Positions 42,914 to 51,510 are shown, numbered from the stretch's first letter. The stretch: DNA of 64,000 bases from Clostridium sp. SY8519 (GCF_000270305.1 NC_015737.1:1488501-1552500), one strand, 5' to 3'. Notes: a model not told the origin generated them from the letters alone. Numbers and translations are program-made.

Positions 42914-42987
42914 CGATGCGTGGCTCAGTTTGGTAGAGCGCTGCGTTCGGGACGCAGAGGCCGCTGGTTCGAATCCAGTCGCATCGA
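42914..42987 (+). tRNA. tRNA-Pro, anticodon CGG
   Basis: A 74-nt cloverleaf nearly identical to the tRNA 177 bp upstream. It has the same acceptor stem and D arm. The anticodon arm CTGCG-TTCGGGA-CGCAG gives anticodon CGG, and the T arm is GCTGGTTCGAATCCAGT. It has its own consensus promoter and terminator. Confidence 0.92.
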
Positions 42988-43003
42988 CTACTTGGCAGGG
43001 GCG

Positions 43004-43043
43004 CCGGAAATCATCGGAATGGATGGTTTCCGGTTCTTTTTTT
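43004..43043 (+). terminator. Terminator of the tRNA-Pro(CGG) unit
   Basis: CCGGAAATCATC pairs with GATGGTTTCCGG (one G-T pair), followed by TTCTTTTTTT. Confidence 0.85.
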
Positions 43044-43097
43044 ATTTAAAAATATTCATTTTCTGCACCTTCCATTTTTGTTAATGTTTATTTCTTG

Positions 43098-43143
43098 TTT
43101 ATCTAATGTTTGCATATTAACAAAACTGCAGACATTAGATAAA
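43098..43143. promoter_or_regulatory. Inverted-repeat operator upstream of the AbiEi-like remnant
   Basis: TTTATCTAATGT (43098-43109) and its perfect complement (43132-43143) are separated by 22 bases, just before the antitoxin-like gene. AbiEi antitoxins autoregulate by binding inverted repeats of this kind. Confidence 0.65.
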
Positions 43144-43165
43144 ATCATGAGCAGAAGGTGATCAG

Positions 43166-43585
43166 ATGTCCGCTAATATTTCGCAACAACAATTTATTCC
43201 GTTCAAGAACTTGAAACATGCAGGCTTTTCGCTGTATAAGATAAACCAGATGGCTGCAGCGGGAAAACTGAATAAGGTTACGAGAAGTTATTATGAAAAT
43301 ACGGAATATGATGGGGAAGTCAATGACTTTTATGCCGTTCCCGCCTATACGAAGGATAAAGGCGTGATCTGCCTGCTGAGTGCTGCCGCCTATTATGATC
43401 TGACTACGCAAAGGCCGTCTCGAGTTGATGTCGCTCTTCCCCGTGCATCAAGGATATCTGCATCTCCGGACTGGTCTCAGATGCAGTTCTATCTTTTCTC
43501 TGATACCCGATATTATACTGGAATAGAGAAAATCACTCAAAATGGAAATACTTCGGATCAGGACAGTTATGAAGCAATTTGTTGA
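43166..43585 (+). pseudogene. Truncated AbiEi-type antitoxin
   Basis: A 139-residue product matching the N-terminal part of AbiEi antitoxins of type IV toxin-antitoxin systems. It has a winged-helix start (FIPFKNLKHAGFSLYKINQM, GKLNKVTRSYYEN) and the body GVICLLSAAAYYDLTTQRPS...VALPRASR. Family members usually exceed 180-200 residues. This one stops after QFYLFSDTRYYTGIEKITQN, lacking the C-terminal half that neutralises the toxin. An operator-like inverted repeat precedes it, and a broken toxin gene follows 10 bp later. The DNA-binding part may still be made. Confidence 0.7.
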
Positions 43586-43594
43586 GGTATTGCT

Positions 43595-43783
43595 ATGAGA
43601 AGTGTCGCGTCTGTAAAAGACAGACTGAAAAACTATGCTCAAAAGAGCGGTCGGACGTTTCAGGATGTTTTGACCGTATATGTTCTGGAACGAGTGCTTT
43701 ATCGGATTTCAAGATCTGTATACGCCGGTAATTTTACATTGAAGGGCGGCATTTTGTTCTATGATATGTATGTCGATGATTAA
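43595..43783 (+). pseudogene. Truncated AbiEii/AbiGii-type nucleotidyltransferase toxin
   Basis: A 62-residue remnant of an AbiEii toxin. It keeps the typical start (SVKDRLKNYAQKSGRTFQDV...LERVLYRIS) and FTLKGGILFYDMY. It stops before the nucleotidyltransferase Asp pair (normally about 15-20 residues further), so it cannot be catalytic. Full-length toxins have about 280-300 residues. The position directly after the truncated antitoxin is the normal abiEi-abiEii order. Confidence 0.72.
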
Positions 43784-43929
43784 ACCTTGCCCTATATACC
43801 AGGCGCACAGAAGATGCGGAAGCACGCCTTCTCACAGAAGCGAAATTTGCCAACGATGAAGATGTCCTGGCTGTTTCCAAGCGTCTGATTGCAGAAAATC
43901 GAAAGGCATATGAGGCACTTGCGGAATGA
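43780..43929 (+). pseudogene. Remnant ORF after the broken toxin, origin unclear
   Basis: An open stretch without start codon encodes TRRTEDAEARLLTEAKFAND and then DEDVLAVSKRLIAENRKAYE followed by ALAE and a stop. It looks like the tail of a small helical protein such as an antitoxin, but no family is certain. It is probably the 3' piece of a gene whose front was lost in the same deletion that truncated the toxin. Confidence 0.4.
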
Positions 43930-44027
43930 TTCTTCGTTCAGGTGTGATAAAATTACATATCGATAACTAACTGGCCCGGAGAATTTTCCGGAAGAATTGC
44001 CGGATTTATCCGGGAAAGGACAGTGGT

Positions 44028-45383
44028 ATGATAGAAAAATGGGAATTGAATTCGTTTATATCCTACGTATTTGAACATATGGTGGAAGGCGTTTTGTGCA
44101 TTGACGCAGAGGGCGTGGTCCTGTACGCAAATGCGTCATATCTGAACTTTATCCATAAAACACCGGAGGAAGTGATCGGATATAAACTGCGGGAAATCCG
44201 GCCTCATGCGCAGCTGCCGCTTGTGGTGGAAACCGGTCAGCCGATTCTGCATGCACAGCGTCTGGAGGATCTGGAAGAGGCATACTTTGTAAATATGTAT
44301 CCGGTCTATGACGGAGATAAAATTATCGGCGGGTTTTCCAGTATTACATTCATGGAGCAGGCATTACGCAACCGGATTGAACTGGAAAATTATGAAAGTA
44401 CCAGCCAGAAACTTTTAAAACAGGTGAATCAGCAGGGAAGCCGTTACACCTTCGATTCGATCATAGCGGTTTCGCCGGAGTCCCGCGCGACAAAAGCATA
44501 TGCGCTTCGCCTTGCGGATGGCGATATGACGGTCCTGTTGGAATCAGAGAGCGGAACGGGAAAGGAAGTATTCGCGCAGTCCATTCATAATGCCAGCCGC
44601 CGGAAAAATGGTGTTTTTCTGGCAGTTAACTGCGCCGGGTTCAGCAAGGATATGCTGGAAAGTGAATTGTTTGGCTACGCGGAAGGCGCGTTTACAGGGG
44701 CGAAAAAGGGCGGAAAAATCGGCCTGTTTGAAGCAGCTTCCGGAGGTACACTGTTTCTGGATGAGATCGCGGAAATGGATCTTGGACTGCAGGCAAAACT
44801 GCTGCGTGCGCTGCAGGAACATAAAATTCGTCCGATTGGCGCAGTGAAGGAGATCGACGTTGATGTACGGATTATCTGTGCGTGTAATGTGGATCTGAAA
44901 AAACGGGTAGAAGAAGGGCGTTTCCGGCAGGATCTGTACTATCGGATCAATTCTTTTCCGATTCGGATTCTTCCCCTTCGGGAGCGAAGAGAAGATATTC
45001 CCGCATTGGTGGAAAGTATTCTGTCTAATATTTGTGAGAAGGAGCATCGGACCATTACGATTTCAGAGCCTGCACTGGACTGCCTGATGCAGTATGACTG
45101 GCCGGGGAATGTGCGGGAACTGCGCAATATTGTGGAATTTGCTGCTTATATGAGCATCGATGGAAGGATTGATATGCTGAGTCTGCCGGATCAGCTGCGT
45201 TTTTTTGCAGCGGGCAGTCAGACAGAAGAGAGGCCGGATCTTGCAGAGCGGGTGAGAACTTTTGAGAAAAATGAAATCAAACGGACACTGGCGGCTTTCG
45301 GGAACACGGTGGATGGCAAGAAGAAGGCTGCAAAACAGCTGAATATTTCGCTGGCGACACTCTACAACAAGCTGAAAGAATAA
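44028..45383 (+). CDS. Sigma-54-dependent transcriptional activator with PAS domain
   Basis: A 451-residue enhancer-binding protein. A PAS domain (about residues 10-120, VEGVLCIDAEGVVLYANASY) is followed by an AAA+ core: Walker A ESESGTGKEVFA, the sigma-54-contact loop GAFTGAKKGG, Walker B GGTLFLDEIAEM and the R-finger region RFRQDLYYRI. A Fis-type HTH closes it (KKKAAKQLNISLATLYNKLK). The PAS domain probably senses the substrate of the downstream genes. The next operon has a -24/-12 promoter and three TTCTGGAA-type sites. A terminator separates the two. Confidence 0.93.
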   Translation: MIEKWELNSFISYVFEHMVEGVLCIDAEGVVLYANASYLNFIHKTPEEVIGYKLREIRPHAQLPLVVETGQPILHAQRLEDLEEAYFVNMYPVYDGDKIIGGFSSITFMEQALRNRIELENYESTSQKLLKQVNQQGSRYTFDSIIAVSPESRATKAYALRLADGDMTVLLESESGTGKEVFAQSIHNASRRKNGVFLAVNCAGFSKDMLESELFGYAEGAFTGAKKGGKIGLFEAASGGTLFLDEIAEMDLGLQAKLLRALQEHKIRPIGAVKEIDVDVRIICACNVDLKKRVEEGRFRQDLYYRINSFPIRILPLRERREDIPALVESILSNICEKEHRTITISEPALDCLMQYDWPGNVRELRNIVEFAAYMSIDGRIDMLSLPDQLRFFAAGSQTEERPDLAERVRTFEKNEIKRTLAAFGNTVDGKKKAAKQLNISLATLYNKLKE

Positions 45384-45435
45384 AAATTCGATTCAGAAAA
45401 AAGACAGCAGAAAAAGGTTGTGAATCATTCTAAAA

Positions 45436-45570
45436 TTCTGGAAGTGTTTCAAAAAAATTAGAAATAAATCAAATCCCTGTATTATCAACAGATACAGGGG
45501 TTTGTTTTTTAAAGTCTACAAAATTGCTTCCAGAAATTTAGAAAAACACACTGGAGGAAATTTTCTGGAA
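45436..45570. promoter_or_regulatory. Candidate activator-binding sites (TTCTGGAA family)
   Basis: TTCTGGAA at 45436-45443, TTCCAGAAA at 45528-45536 and its exact complement TTTCTGGAA at 45562-45570. They lie 40-170 bp upstream of the sigma-54 promoter, the usual range for enhancer-binding protein sites. Confidence 0.55.
45471..45509 (+). terminator. Terminator of the sigma-54 activator gene
   Basis: AAATCCCTGTAT (45471-45482) pairs with ATACAGGGGTTT (45492-45503), followed by GTTTTTT. Confidence 0.8.
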
Positions 45571-45606
45571 ACCGCATAAAAACGGCATTTTTTAATTGAA
45601 GAAAAA

Positions 45607-45623
45607 CTGGCATTGCTCTTGCA
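45607..45623 (+). promoter_or_regulatory. Sigma-54 (-24/-12) promoter
   Basis: CTGGCATTGCTCTTGCA has GG and GC separated by exactly ten bases, matching the TGGCAC-N5-TTGCA consensus at nearly every defined position. It lies 50 bases before the carrier start codon and downstream of an enhancer-binding protein gene. Confidence 0.88.
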
Positions 45624-45673
45624 CTTTATCAGGCAAAGAAGAAAATGTCTGGAAAATGAAAGGAGTAGTAGTT

Positions 45674-47032
45674 ATGTTGGCATTTCTTGGATTTGCGACT
45701 GTCATAGTGATGCTTGTGTTGGTTATGACTAAAAAAACATCACCGACAGTAGCACTGATCGGCGTTCCTGTAGTTACAGGAATTATTTCATCGTTTTTTC
45801 GTGTCACAGACGCGAAAGCGGCTCCGGGAGTTGTGGATGTTCTGGCGAACATCAAAAATCTGGGAGGATTTATTACTGAAAAATCCGGAATCGGCTCTGT
45901 CGCTGCAACGGGTGTAATGTTTATCTTCTCGATTCTGTTTTTCGGAGTTCTCACGGATGCGGGAACCTTCCGTCCGATCATCGGAAAAGTACTGAAGCTG
46001 GTGGGGACTGATCCGGTGAAGATCACCATTGGAACAGCCGTGCTTGCCATGATTGTCCATCTGGATGGTTCCGGCGCGGTTACCTTCCTGATCTGCATTC
46101 CGGCACTGGTTCCGCTGTATGATGCGGTGGGGATGCGGCGTGTTACGTTGGCGACGATTGTGGCGATGTCAGCCGGCGTCATGAATATTATGCCATGGGG
46201 CGGTCCGACGATCCGGGCAGCAACCGCGATGCAGATGGATGTGATGGAGCTGTTCCGGCCGATGATGATTCCGGTAATTGCCGGTCTGGCCATGGTTATT
46301 GTTTTTGCAGTACTGCTGGGGAGAGCGGAAAAGAAGCGGATTGGCGCAAGCACACTGGTGCAGGTTTCCGAATATAAAATGGAACTGACAGAAGAGGAAA
46401 AGGCTCTGGAGCGGCCCAAACTGTTTGTGGTTAATGTGATTCTCATTATTGCCGCAATTGCAGCCCTTCTGAAGTCTGGATTTCCGCCGGCAGTTGTCTT
46501 TATGGTAGCGTTTATCGTGGCAGTGGTGATTAACTATCCGAACCCGGCAGAACAGAAGAAGCGGGTTGACGCACATGCAAAATCAGCTCTGATGATGGCG
46601 TCCGTGCTGTTTGCGGCTGGTTGTTTTACAGGAATTATGAAAGAAACCGGTATGATCACAGCTATGGCAACGACACTCTGTTCGATCATTCCTCAATCTC
46701 TGGGAAGATTCTTCCCGATTATAACAGGCGTAATTGCCATGCCTGCGTCGCTGCTGTTTGATCCGGATTCATTTTATTATGGTGTGCTTCCGGTGTTGTC
46801 CAGTACAGCGGAAGGTTTTGGCGTAGCCGGTGTGAATGTGGCGCGTGCTGCTATTCTCGGACAAATGACAACCGGTTTTCCGGTTTCCCCGCTGACTCCG
46901 GCCACATTCCTATTGGTGGGACTTGCCGGCGTGGATTTCGGTGAACATCAGAAACGTACGATTCCATTCGCTTTTATACTTACCATCGTGATGCTGATTG
47001 TATCGTTTGCAATCGGATCCATCGCCCTGTAA
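45674..47032 (+). CDS. CitMHS-family (citrate:metal-type) carboxylate transporter
   Basis: A 452-residue carrier with about 12 hydrophobic segments. The first repeat carries AVLAMIVHLDGSGAVTFLIC and SAGVMNIMPWGGPTIRAATA; the second carries MKETGMITAMA and LLFDPDSFYYGVLPVL. These are typical of CitM/CitH symporters, which import metal-citrate complexes or other carboxylates. ATG 45674 with AAAGGAG nine bases upstream is the start. The 26 extra residues of the longer frame overlap the sigma-54 promoter. It is the first gene of a sigma-54 operon with AtuA-type genes, so the true substrate may be the AtuA substrate. Confidence 0.88.
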   Translation: MLAFLGFATVIVMLVLVMTKKTSPTVALIGVPVVTGIISSFFRVTDAKAAPGVVDVLANIKNLGGFITEKSGIGSVAATGVMFIFSILFFGVLTDAGTFRPIIGKVLKLVGTDPVKITIGTAVLAMIVHLDGSGAVTFLICIPALVPLYDAVGMRRVTLATIVAMSAGVMNIMPWGGPTIRAATAMQMDVMELFRPMMIPVIAGLAMVIVFAVLLGRAEKKRIGASTLVQVSEYKMELTEEEKALERPKLFVVNVILIIAAIAALLKSGFPPAVVFMVAFIVAVVINYPNPAEQKKRVDAHAKSALMMASVLFAAGCFTGIMKETGMITAMATTLCSIIPQSLGRFFPIITGVIAMPASLLFDPDSFYYGVLPVLSSTAEGFGVAGVNVARAAILGQMTTGFPVSPLTPATFLLVGLAGVDFGEHQKRTIPFAFILTIVMLIVSFAIGSIAL

Positions 47033-47068
47033 CAATCTGCTGAATCATAGAAATGGAGGAAACACATA

Positions 47069-48415
47069 ATGAAGACAATTCGTATCGGAAGCGGTGCAGG
47101 ATACGCCGGAGATCGTCTGGAGCCGGCGCTGGAACTTATCGAAAAAGGAAATATTCAATATATCAGTTTTGAATGCCTGGCGGAACGTACCATTGCGATC
47201 GGACAGCAGGAGAAACTGAAAGATCCGGAAAAAGGTTATAACAGCCTCCTGGTGCACAGAATGGAGAAGGCAATCCCTCTGGCGGCAAAGCATGGAGTAA
47301 AGATCATCACCAACATGGGATCCGCCAATCCGGAAGCGGCTGCGAGAGTCTGTGCGGATCTTGCGGAAAAGAATGGCCTGAAAGGGATGAAAATCGCCTG
47401 CGTCCTTGGAGACGATTTGCTGCCGCAGCTGGACAAATATATGGATGTGGAGGTATGGGAAACAAAGAAGCCTTTATCCGAACTGAATGGTGAAATCGTA
47501 TCTGCCAATGCGTATATGGGCGTAGAGGGAATTCTCAAAGCCCTGGAAGGAGGAGCGGATCTGGTAATCACCGGACGCGTCTCGGATCCGGCGATTTTTA
47601 TGGCGCCGCTTATTTATGAATTCGGATGGTCTATGGATGACTGGGATAAACTTGGCAAAGGGACAAATATCGGACATTTGCTGGAATGCGGCGCACAGGT
47701 GACCGGCGGATACTATGCGGAACCCGGAAAGAAGGATGTCCCGGGAATCGGACATGTGGGATTCCCGATCATAGAAGTCAATGAAGACGGAGAATATTTT
47801 GTTACAAAAGTGCCGGAAGCAGGTGGAATGGTTACTGTGGATACCTGCACCGAGCAGATGCTTTATGAAATCCATGATCCGGAAAAATATTTTACCCCGG
47901 ATGTGGTTGCGGATTTTTCAAAAGTAGTCTTTACACAGCTGGATAAGGACAAAGTAAAGGTAGAGGGGGCAACCGGACATCCGAAGACTGATACATTGAA
48001 ATGTTCCATCGGTTATAAAGACTGCTTTATCGGAGATGGCGAGATTTCTTACGGCGGTCCGGGATGTGTAGCCAGGGCAAGATTGGCACTGGAAATTCTG
48101 AAAGAAAGGCTGGAACTGGTAGCTCCGGGCGCATTTGAAGAACTTAAATTTGATATTATTGGATGCAATTCCCTGTACTGGAATCCTGATTTTAAATATA
48201 ACGAGGAGCCCAGTGAAGTGCGGGTGCGCGCGGCAGGACGCGCAAAAACAAAAGCAATTGCCGACATCGTTCCGAATGAAGTGGAAGCGTTGTATACAAA
48301 CGGACCTGCAGGCGGCTGCGGTGCGGTAAAACGCACGCGTGAGATAATTTCCGTTGCGTCCATTCTGGTGGATCGCAGCCTGGTGACCCCTGCTGTAAAA
48401 TTTTTTGAAGTGTGA
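47069..48415 (+). CDS. AtuA-family protein (DUF1446)
   Basis: A 448-residue cytoplasmic protein of the AtuA family, named for acyclic terpene utilisation in Pseudomonas; its reaction is not established. Conserved segments are KTIRIGSGAGYAGDRLEPAL, IQYISFECLAERTIA, GVKIITNMGSANPEAAA, EGGADLVITGRVSDPAIFMA, HLLECGAQVTGGYYAEPG, and SYGGPGCVARARLALEIL. The invariant GYAGDR and GRxxD motifs suggest binding of an acidic or CoA-linked ligand. AATGGAGGAAAC lies upstream. It is followed 19 bp later by its usual small partner gene. Confidence 0.87.
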   Translation: MKTIRIGSGAGYAGDRLEPALELIEKGNIQYISFECLAERTIAIGQQEKLKDPEKGYNSLLVHRMEKAIPLAAKHGVKIITNMGSANPEAAARVCADLAEKNGLKGMKIACVLGDDLLPQLDKYMDVEVWETKKPLSELNGEIVSANAYMGVEGILKALEGGADLVITGRVSDPAIFMAPLIYEFGWSMDDWDKLGKGTNIGHLLECGAQVTGGYYAEPGKKDVPGIGHVGFPIIEVNEDGEYFVTKVPEAGGMVTVDTCTEQMLYEIHDPEKYFTPDVVADFSKVVFTQLDKDKVKVEGATGHPKTDTLKCSIGYKDCFIGDGEISYGGPGCVARARLALEILKERLELVAPGAFEELKFDIIGCNSLYWNPDFKYNEEPSEVRVRAAGRAKTKAIADIVPNEVEALYTNGPAGGCGAVKRTREIISVASILVDRSLVTPAVKFFEV

Positions 48416-48434
48416 GAAGAAAGGAGACTGCAGT

Positions 48435-48734
48435 ATGAAATTATGGGAGATCGCGCATTCGCGCACCGGAGACAAAGGGAATATTTCCAACATTTCACTG
48501 ATTGCATATGACAAAAAAGATTATGCGCTTCTGGCAGAAAAAGTTACCCCGGAGCGGGTGAAGGAGCATTTTAAAGGAATTGTCAAAGGAGAGGTCGTTC
48601 GCTACGATCTGCCGCAGCTCGGTGCCATGAACTTTGTAATGTATGATGCGCTGGGCGGCGGCGTAACCCGTTCGCTGTCTGTGGATATGCATGGAAAGGG
48701 GCTCAGTTCCTATCTGCTGAATATGGAGATCTGA
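48435..48734 (+). CDS. AtuA-associated small protein
   Basis: A 99-residue protein with the conserved start KLWEIAHSRTGDKGNISNIS and the later LPQLGAMNFVMYDALGGGVT. In many genomes the same domain is fused to or next to AtuA, so it is probably the second subunit. ATG 48435 with AAAGGAGACTG upstream is preferred. The longer frame from 48405 overlaps the AtuA stop. The catalytic role is unknown. Confidence 0.83.
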   Translation: MKLWEIAHSRTGDKGNISNISLIAYDKKDYALLAEKVTPERVKEHFKGIVKGEVVRYDLPQLGAMNFVMYDALGGGVTRSLSVDMHGKGLSSYLLNMEI

Positions 48735-48981
48735 GCCGGAATGGCAGTGGTTTCGGCTGCCCTGTTCAAAATCGGGAAAGCCTGAAACTGGTTTAAGAAG
48801 AAACGAATAATACTTAGTATGGAAAAGCATGGCGGAAAGATGCGCATTCTTTTTATCGGATGATCCGTGAAAGGGCGTATCATGCGCCATGTTTTTATAG
48901 TTCAGCTGCAGGAATTACAATGGTTTTTATTTAAGATGAGGCGCCTGATGGAACGCCCCGTTCGGATTTTGCACAGGTTCA
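48735..48981. other. Intergenic region after the AtuA operon
   Basis: No gene seen. CATGGCG (48828) and CGCCATG (48885) followed by TTTTTAT may form a long-loop terminator of the sigma-54 operon. The rest shows nothing recognisable. Confidence 0.4.
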
Positions 48982-49010
48982 TTGACATTCTGTCCATAAG
49001 TCGGTAATAT
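48982..49010 (+). promoter_or_regulatory. Promoter of upp
   Basis: TTGACA (48982-48987), 17-base spacer, TAATAT (49005-49010). The leader to the upp start is about 110 bases. Confidence 0.75.
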
Positions 49011-49125
49011 CGTTGTACATAACAGACCATGCGAAGCTCTCCGGGTTTTCCGGGGACATTTTCCGGCATGCCTGCACAGAATACCGCTGCGCGTACCGGA
49101 ACTTTCGCAGGAAAAGGGGTAATTT

Positions 49126-49761
49126 ATGAACAACGAAAACATTAAAATTATGGATCATCCGCTGATCCAGCACAAGATCACGAAACTCCGCGACCGGAGA
49201 ACCGGCACAACAGAATTCCGGAATATCGTGACAGAGATTGCGATGCTGATGGGATATGAGGCACTGCGGGATCTGGAAGTTGAGGAATGTGAGATTGAGA
49301 CACCGTTGGAAAAGACCCATTCCCCACAGATCTCAGAAAGGAAGCAGGCGGTGATTCCGATTCTGCGGGCTGGCCTGGGTATGGCGGACGGTGTGCTGCG
49401 CTTGATCCCTGCGGCAAAAGTCGGACATGTGGGAATGTACCGGGATCCGGAGACCCATGAACCGCATGCCTATTACTGCAAGCTGCCGGAGCGGATCGAA
49501 GATCGGACCATCGTGGTCGTGGATCCTATGCTGGCCACAGGAGGATCAGCCATTGACGCGATTCGCCTGATTAAGGAAAAAGGCGGCCGACGTATCAAAT
49601 TTATGTGTATTGTGGCAGCGCCGGAAGGGGTAGAGGCTCTTGCAAAAGCACACCCGGATATTCAGATTTACATCGGTCATGTGGATCGGGAGCTGAATGA
49701 CGCAAAATATATTCTGCCGGGACTGGGAGATGCGGGAGACCGTATTTTTGGCACAATTTAA
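49126..49761 (+). CDS. upp: Uracil phosphoribosyltransferase
   Basis: A 211-residue salvage enzyme converting uracil and PRPP to UMP. It has the N-terminal [17 protein letters not shown] and [30 protein letters not shown], the PRPP loop [17 protein letters not shown] and the uracil-binding end [24 protein letters not shown] precedes the start. It is transcribed alone from the promoter at 48982, and no uracil permease gene is adjacent. Confidence 0.97.
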   Translation: MNNENIKIMDHPLIQHKITKLRDRRTGTTEFRNIVTEIAMLMGYEALRDLEVEECEIETPLEKTHSPQISERKQAVIPILRAGLGMADGVLRLIPAAKVGHVGMYRDPETHEPHAYYCKLPERIEDRTIVVVDPMLATGGSAIDAIRLIKEKGGRRIKFMCIVAAPEGVEALAKAHPDIQIYIGHVDRELNDAKYILPGLGDAGDRIFGTI

Positions 49762-49820
49762 CCGTATGCCCATTATAGAATAACCGTATGTCCACAAGGT
49801 AAGCTGTGAGCATACGGTTA
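49759..49820. terminator. Repeated TAACCGTATG motif forming a hairpin between converging genes
   Basis: TAACCGTATG occurs at 49759-49768 and 49791-49800, and its complement at 49811-49820. The second copy pairs with the complement to give a 10-bp stem with a 10-base loop. It lies between upp and the converging lipoprotein gene. Confidence 0.55.
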
Positions 49821-49825
49821 AATCA

Positions 49826-50530
49826 TCAGGAAAATACGACTTCAATCAGATCATAATCGCTGTACTCTGACTGTTTCTTTTCCGTGAAGTCCGAGAAAGT
49901 CAGCGAAGAAGCGGGGGCAGGATAATAGCCGTAGATGGCCAGAGAGATTTTTTCTCCTTTTTTGATGGGGATCTGTTCCGTCTGGCTGCAGAGCAGACGA
50001 TAATTCTGTTTGCTTTTTCCCTTCGGAACCGGCTGGGATTCTGTAGTATTCAGATAGCCGCTGTAGGAATCCTCTGACGGGCCGTACTGCATGCTGACAG
50101 CAATCTGGTTGGTATCGTGATTGCCGATGGAAATACGTCCCGCAATACTGCTGTCCGAGGCGTCAGACTGGCTGCGGAGCGCATGCTTGATCAGTGTGGA
50201 GCTGGATACTGCTTTTGCATTTTTGTATTGGGTCATGTAGACAGCGGCCTTTTTGATGGAAGAATCCCCGTGAAACGTATAAATCCTGTTGGTTCCTTCT
50301 CCCACCAGGTCCAGCAGCTGCTGTTCCGAGCTGTTCAGTGAATAGGGATTGAGTGCAGCCGTCTGTTCCGCTTCAGATCCGGATTCTGACTCCGCGGAGC
50401 CGGAGACAGACGCAGCAGAACTGCTGCCGGAGCTTGTCGAAGTTTCGGCCTGTGTACCTGCGCAGCTGACGCAAAACAGCGCGCCGCAGATCAGCATTGC
50501 GGTAAAAAACAGTTTTTTCTTCATTTTCAT
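49826..50530 (-). CDS. Exported lipoprotein, unknown function
   Basis: A 234-residue lipoprotein: basic start (MKMKKKLFFTAMLICGALF), lipobox VSC with Cys at about residue 23, then a Ser/Glu-rich linker of about 45 residues. A folded part of about 165 residues (YSLNSSEQQLLDLVGEGTNR, RISIGNHDTNQIAVSMQYG, EKISLAIYGYYPAP) follows and ends in beta strands. No named family is recognised. ATG 50530 has GGAGGTGAAA upstream; the longer frame to 50563 is less likely. It is probably attached to the outer face of the membrane. Confidence 0.72.
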   Translation of the reverse strand: MKMKKKLFFTAMLICGALFCVSCAGTQAETSTSSGSSSAASVSGSAESESGSEAEQTAALNPYSLNSSEQQLLDLVGEGTNRIYTFHGDSSIKKAAVYMTQYKNAKAVSSSTLIKHALRSQSDASDSSIAGRISIGNHDTNQIAVSMQYGPSEDSYSGYLNTTESQPVPKGKSKQNYRLLCSQTEQIPIKKGEKISLAIYGYYPAPASSLTFSDFTEKKQSEYSDYDLIEVVFS

Positions 50531-50743
50531 TTTCACCTCCAGTTGGATTTGGTTTGTTTCCACCTATCAAAAAAATAACACATTTCTTTGGAATATCCAA
50601 TGTTTTGAATGACAACTCTGATATTTTTTTGCATTACTCAGACAAAAGAGCAGATTTGTAAGGAAAATCACAGACTCAACCAGCGGTTCGTGTCCTTTTC
50701 GGCTGACGTTTGTTAGAATCAAGGCAGAAAGGAGATTCCTACT

Positions 50744-51355
50744 ATGATGAATCAGGAAAAAATCGGCAGATTTATTGCCGCATGCAGAAAAGATCTTGGC
50801 CTGACACAGGCGGCGCTTGCGGAGAAGCTGGGGATCACTGACCGGGCTGTGTCAAAATGGGAAACCGGAAAGAACCTGCCGGACACCGCGCTGATGCTGG
50901 AACTCTGCGATCTGCTGCAGATCAATGTCAATGAGCTCCTGACCGGAGAACGTCTGGTTTCTGAGGATTATCAGAAAAAGGCAGAAGAGAATCTGTTCCG
51001 GCTGCTGCAGCAGGAAAGACAGAACAATCAGAAGCTGCTGTCTTTGGAGACGGTAATCGGTTATGTATCCAGTGTGTCATTCTTGGTGCTTATTTTCTCG
51101 GCAAGTTTTGCAGTTACGCAGATGCAGTGGAGAATTCTCATGATTGCCGCAGGGGCGGTGATTTTTGCGGTCGGGCTGTATCATTCGCTGAAGCTGGAGC
51201 AGGGGGCGGGGTATTATGAATGCCCGAACTGTCACAAGCGGTATGTGCCCACGATGCGGGCAGTGTTTCTGGCGCCCCATATCGGGAGAAGCAGGAGAAT
51301 GCGGTGCCCGTACTGCGGGCGGAAAGGGTATCACAGGAAGATGCTGACGAGGTGA
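50744..51355 (+). CDS. XRE-family regulator with membrane helices and C-terminal zinc ribbon
   Basis: A 203-residue protein. A Cro/CI-type HTH at residues 5-65 (LGLTQAALAEKLGITDRAVS, KWETGKNLPDTALML) is followed by a helix. Two hydrophobic segments (about 103-122 and 129-147) come next, then a zinc-ribbon tail with cysteine pairs CPNC and CPYC. It is probably a membrane-tethered regulator. The last third of the gene and its terminator are duplicated at 58671-58862. AGAAAGGAG precedes the double ATG. Confidence 0.82.
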   Translation: MMNQEKIGRFIAACRKDLGLTQAALAEKLGITDRAVSKWETGKNLPDTALMLELCDLLQINVNELLTGERLVSEDYQKKAEENLFRLLQQERQNNQKLLSLETVIGYVSSVSFLVLIFSASFAVTQMQWRILMIAAGAVIFAVGLYHSLKLEQGAGYYECPNCHKRYVPTMRAVFLAPHIGRSRRMRCPYCGRKGYHRKMLTR

Positions 51356-51462
51356 GGGGAACTTGCCGCGTTTTAAACCATTTGCAGTCAGCAGCTGTAA
51401 AATAAAAATTGAATAATAAAAGCAGATATTGGATCCGGGGAGTAAGCCCTCGGATCTTTTTT
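51199..51462 (+). repeat. Left copy of a duplicated sequence bracketing the glycyl radical block
   Basis: The end of the XRE gene, its 3' flank and its terminator (51432-51462, GATCCG stem with T run) recur at 58671-58862. A stretch of about 70 bases around AACCATTTGCAGTCAGCAG differs at two positions. The right copy lacks 84 bp between two TGCCCG-like repeats. Between the copies are about 7.2 kb containing five genes. Confidence 0.85.
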
Positions 51463-51482
51463 ACATAAATGAAAATTAGAGG

Positions 51483-51510
51483 TTGACATCAAAAATAAGT
51501 GATATATGAT
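51483..51510 (+). promoter_or_regulatory. Promoter of the LuxR-type regulator
   Basis: TTGACA (51483-51488), 16-base spacer, TATGAT (51505-51510), 150 bases upstream of the start codon. The leader between them holds no other recognised element. Confidence 0.65.

Noticed and set aside
42988..43166. tRNA-linked integrative element attachment site
   Set aside because: No integrase gene and no duplicated tRNA 3' end were seen within the window; the decayed AbiE locus alone does not prove an integrated island.
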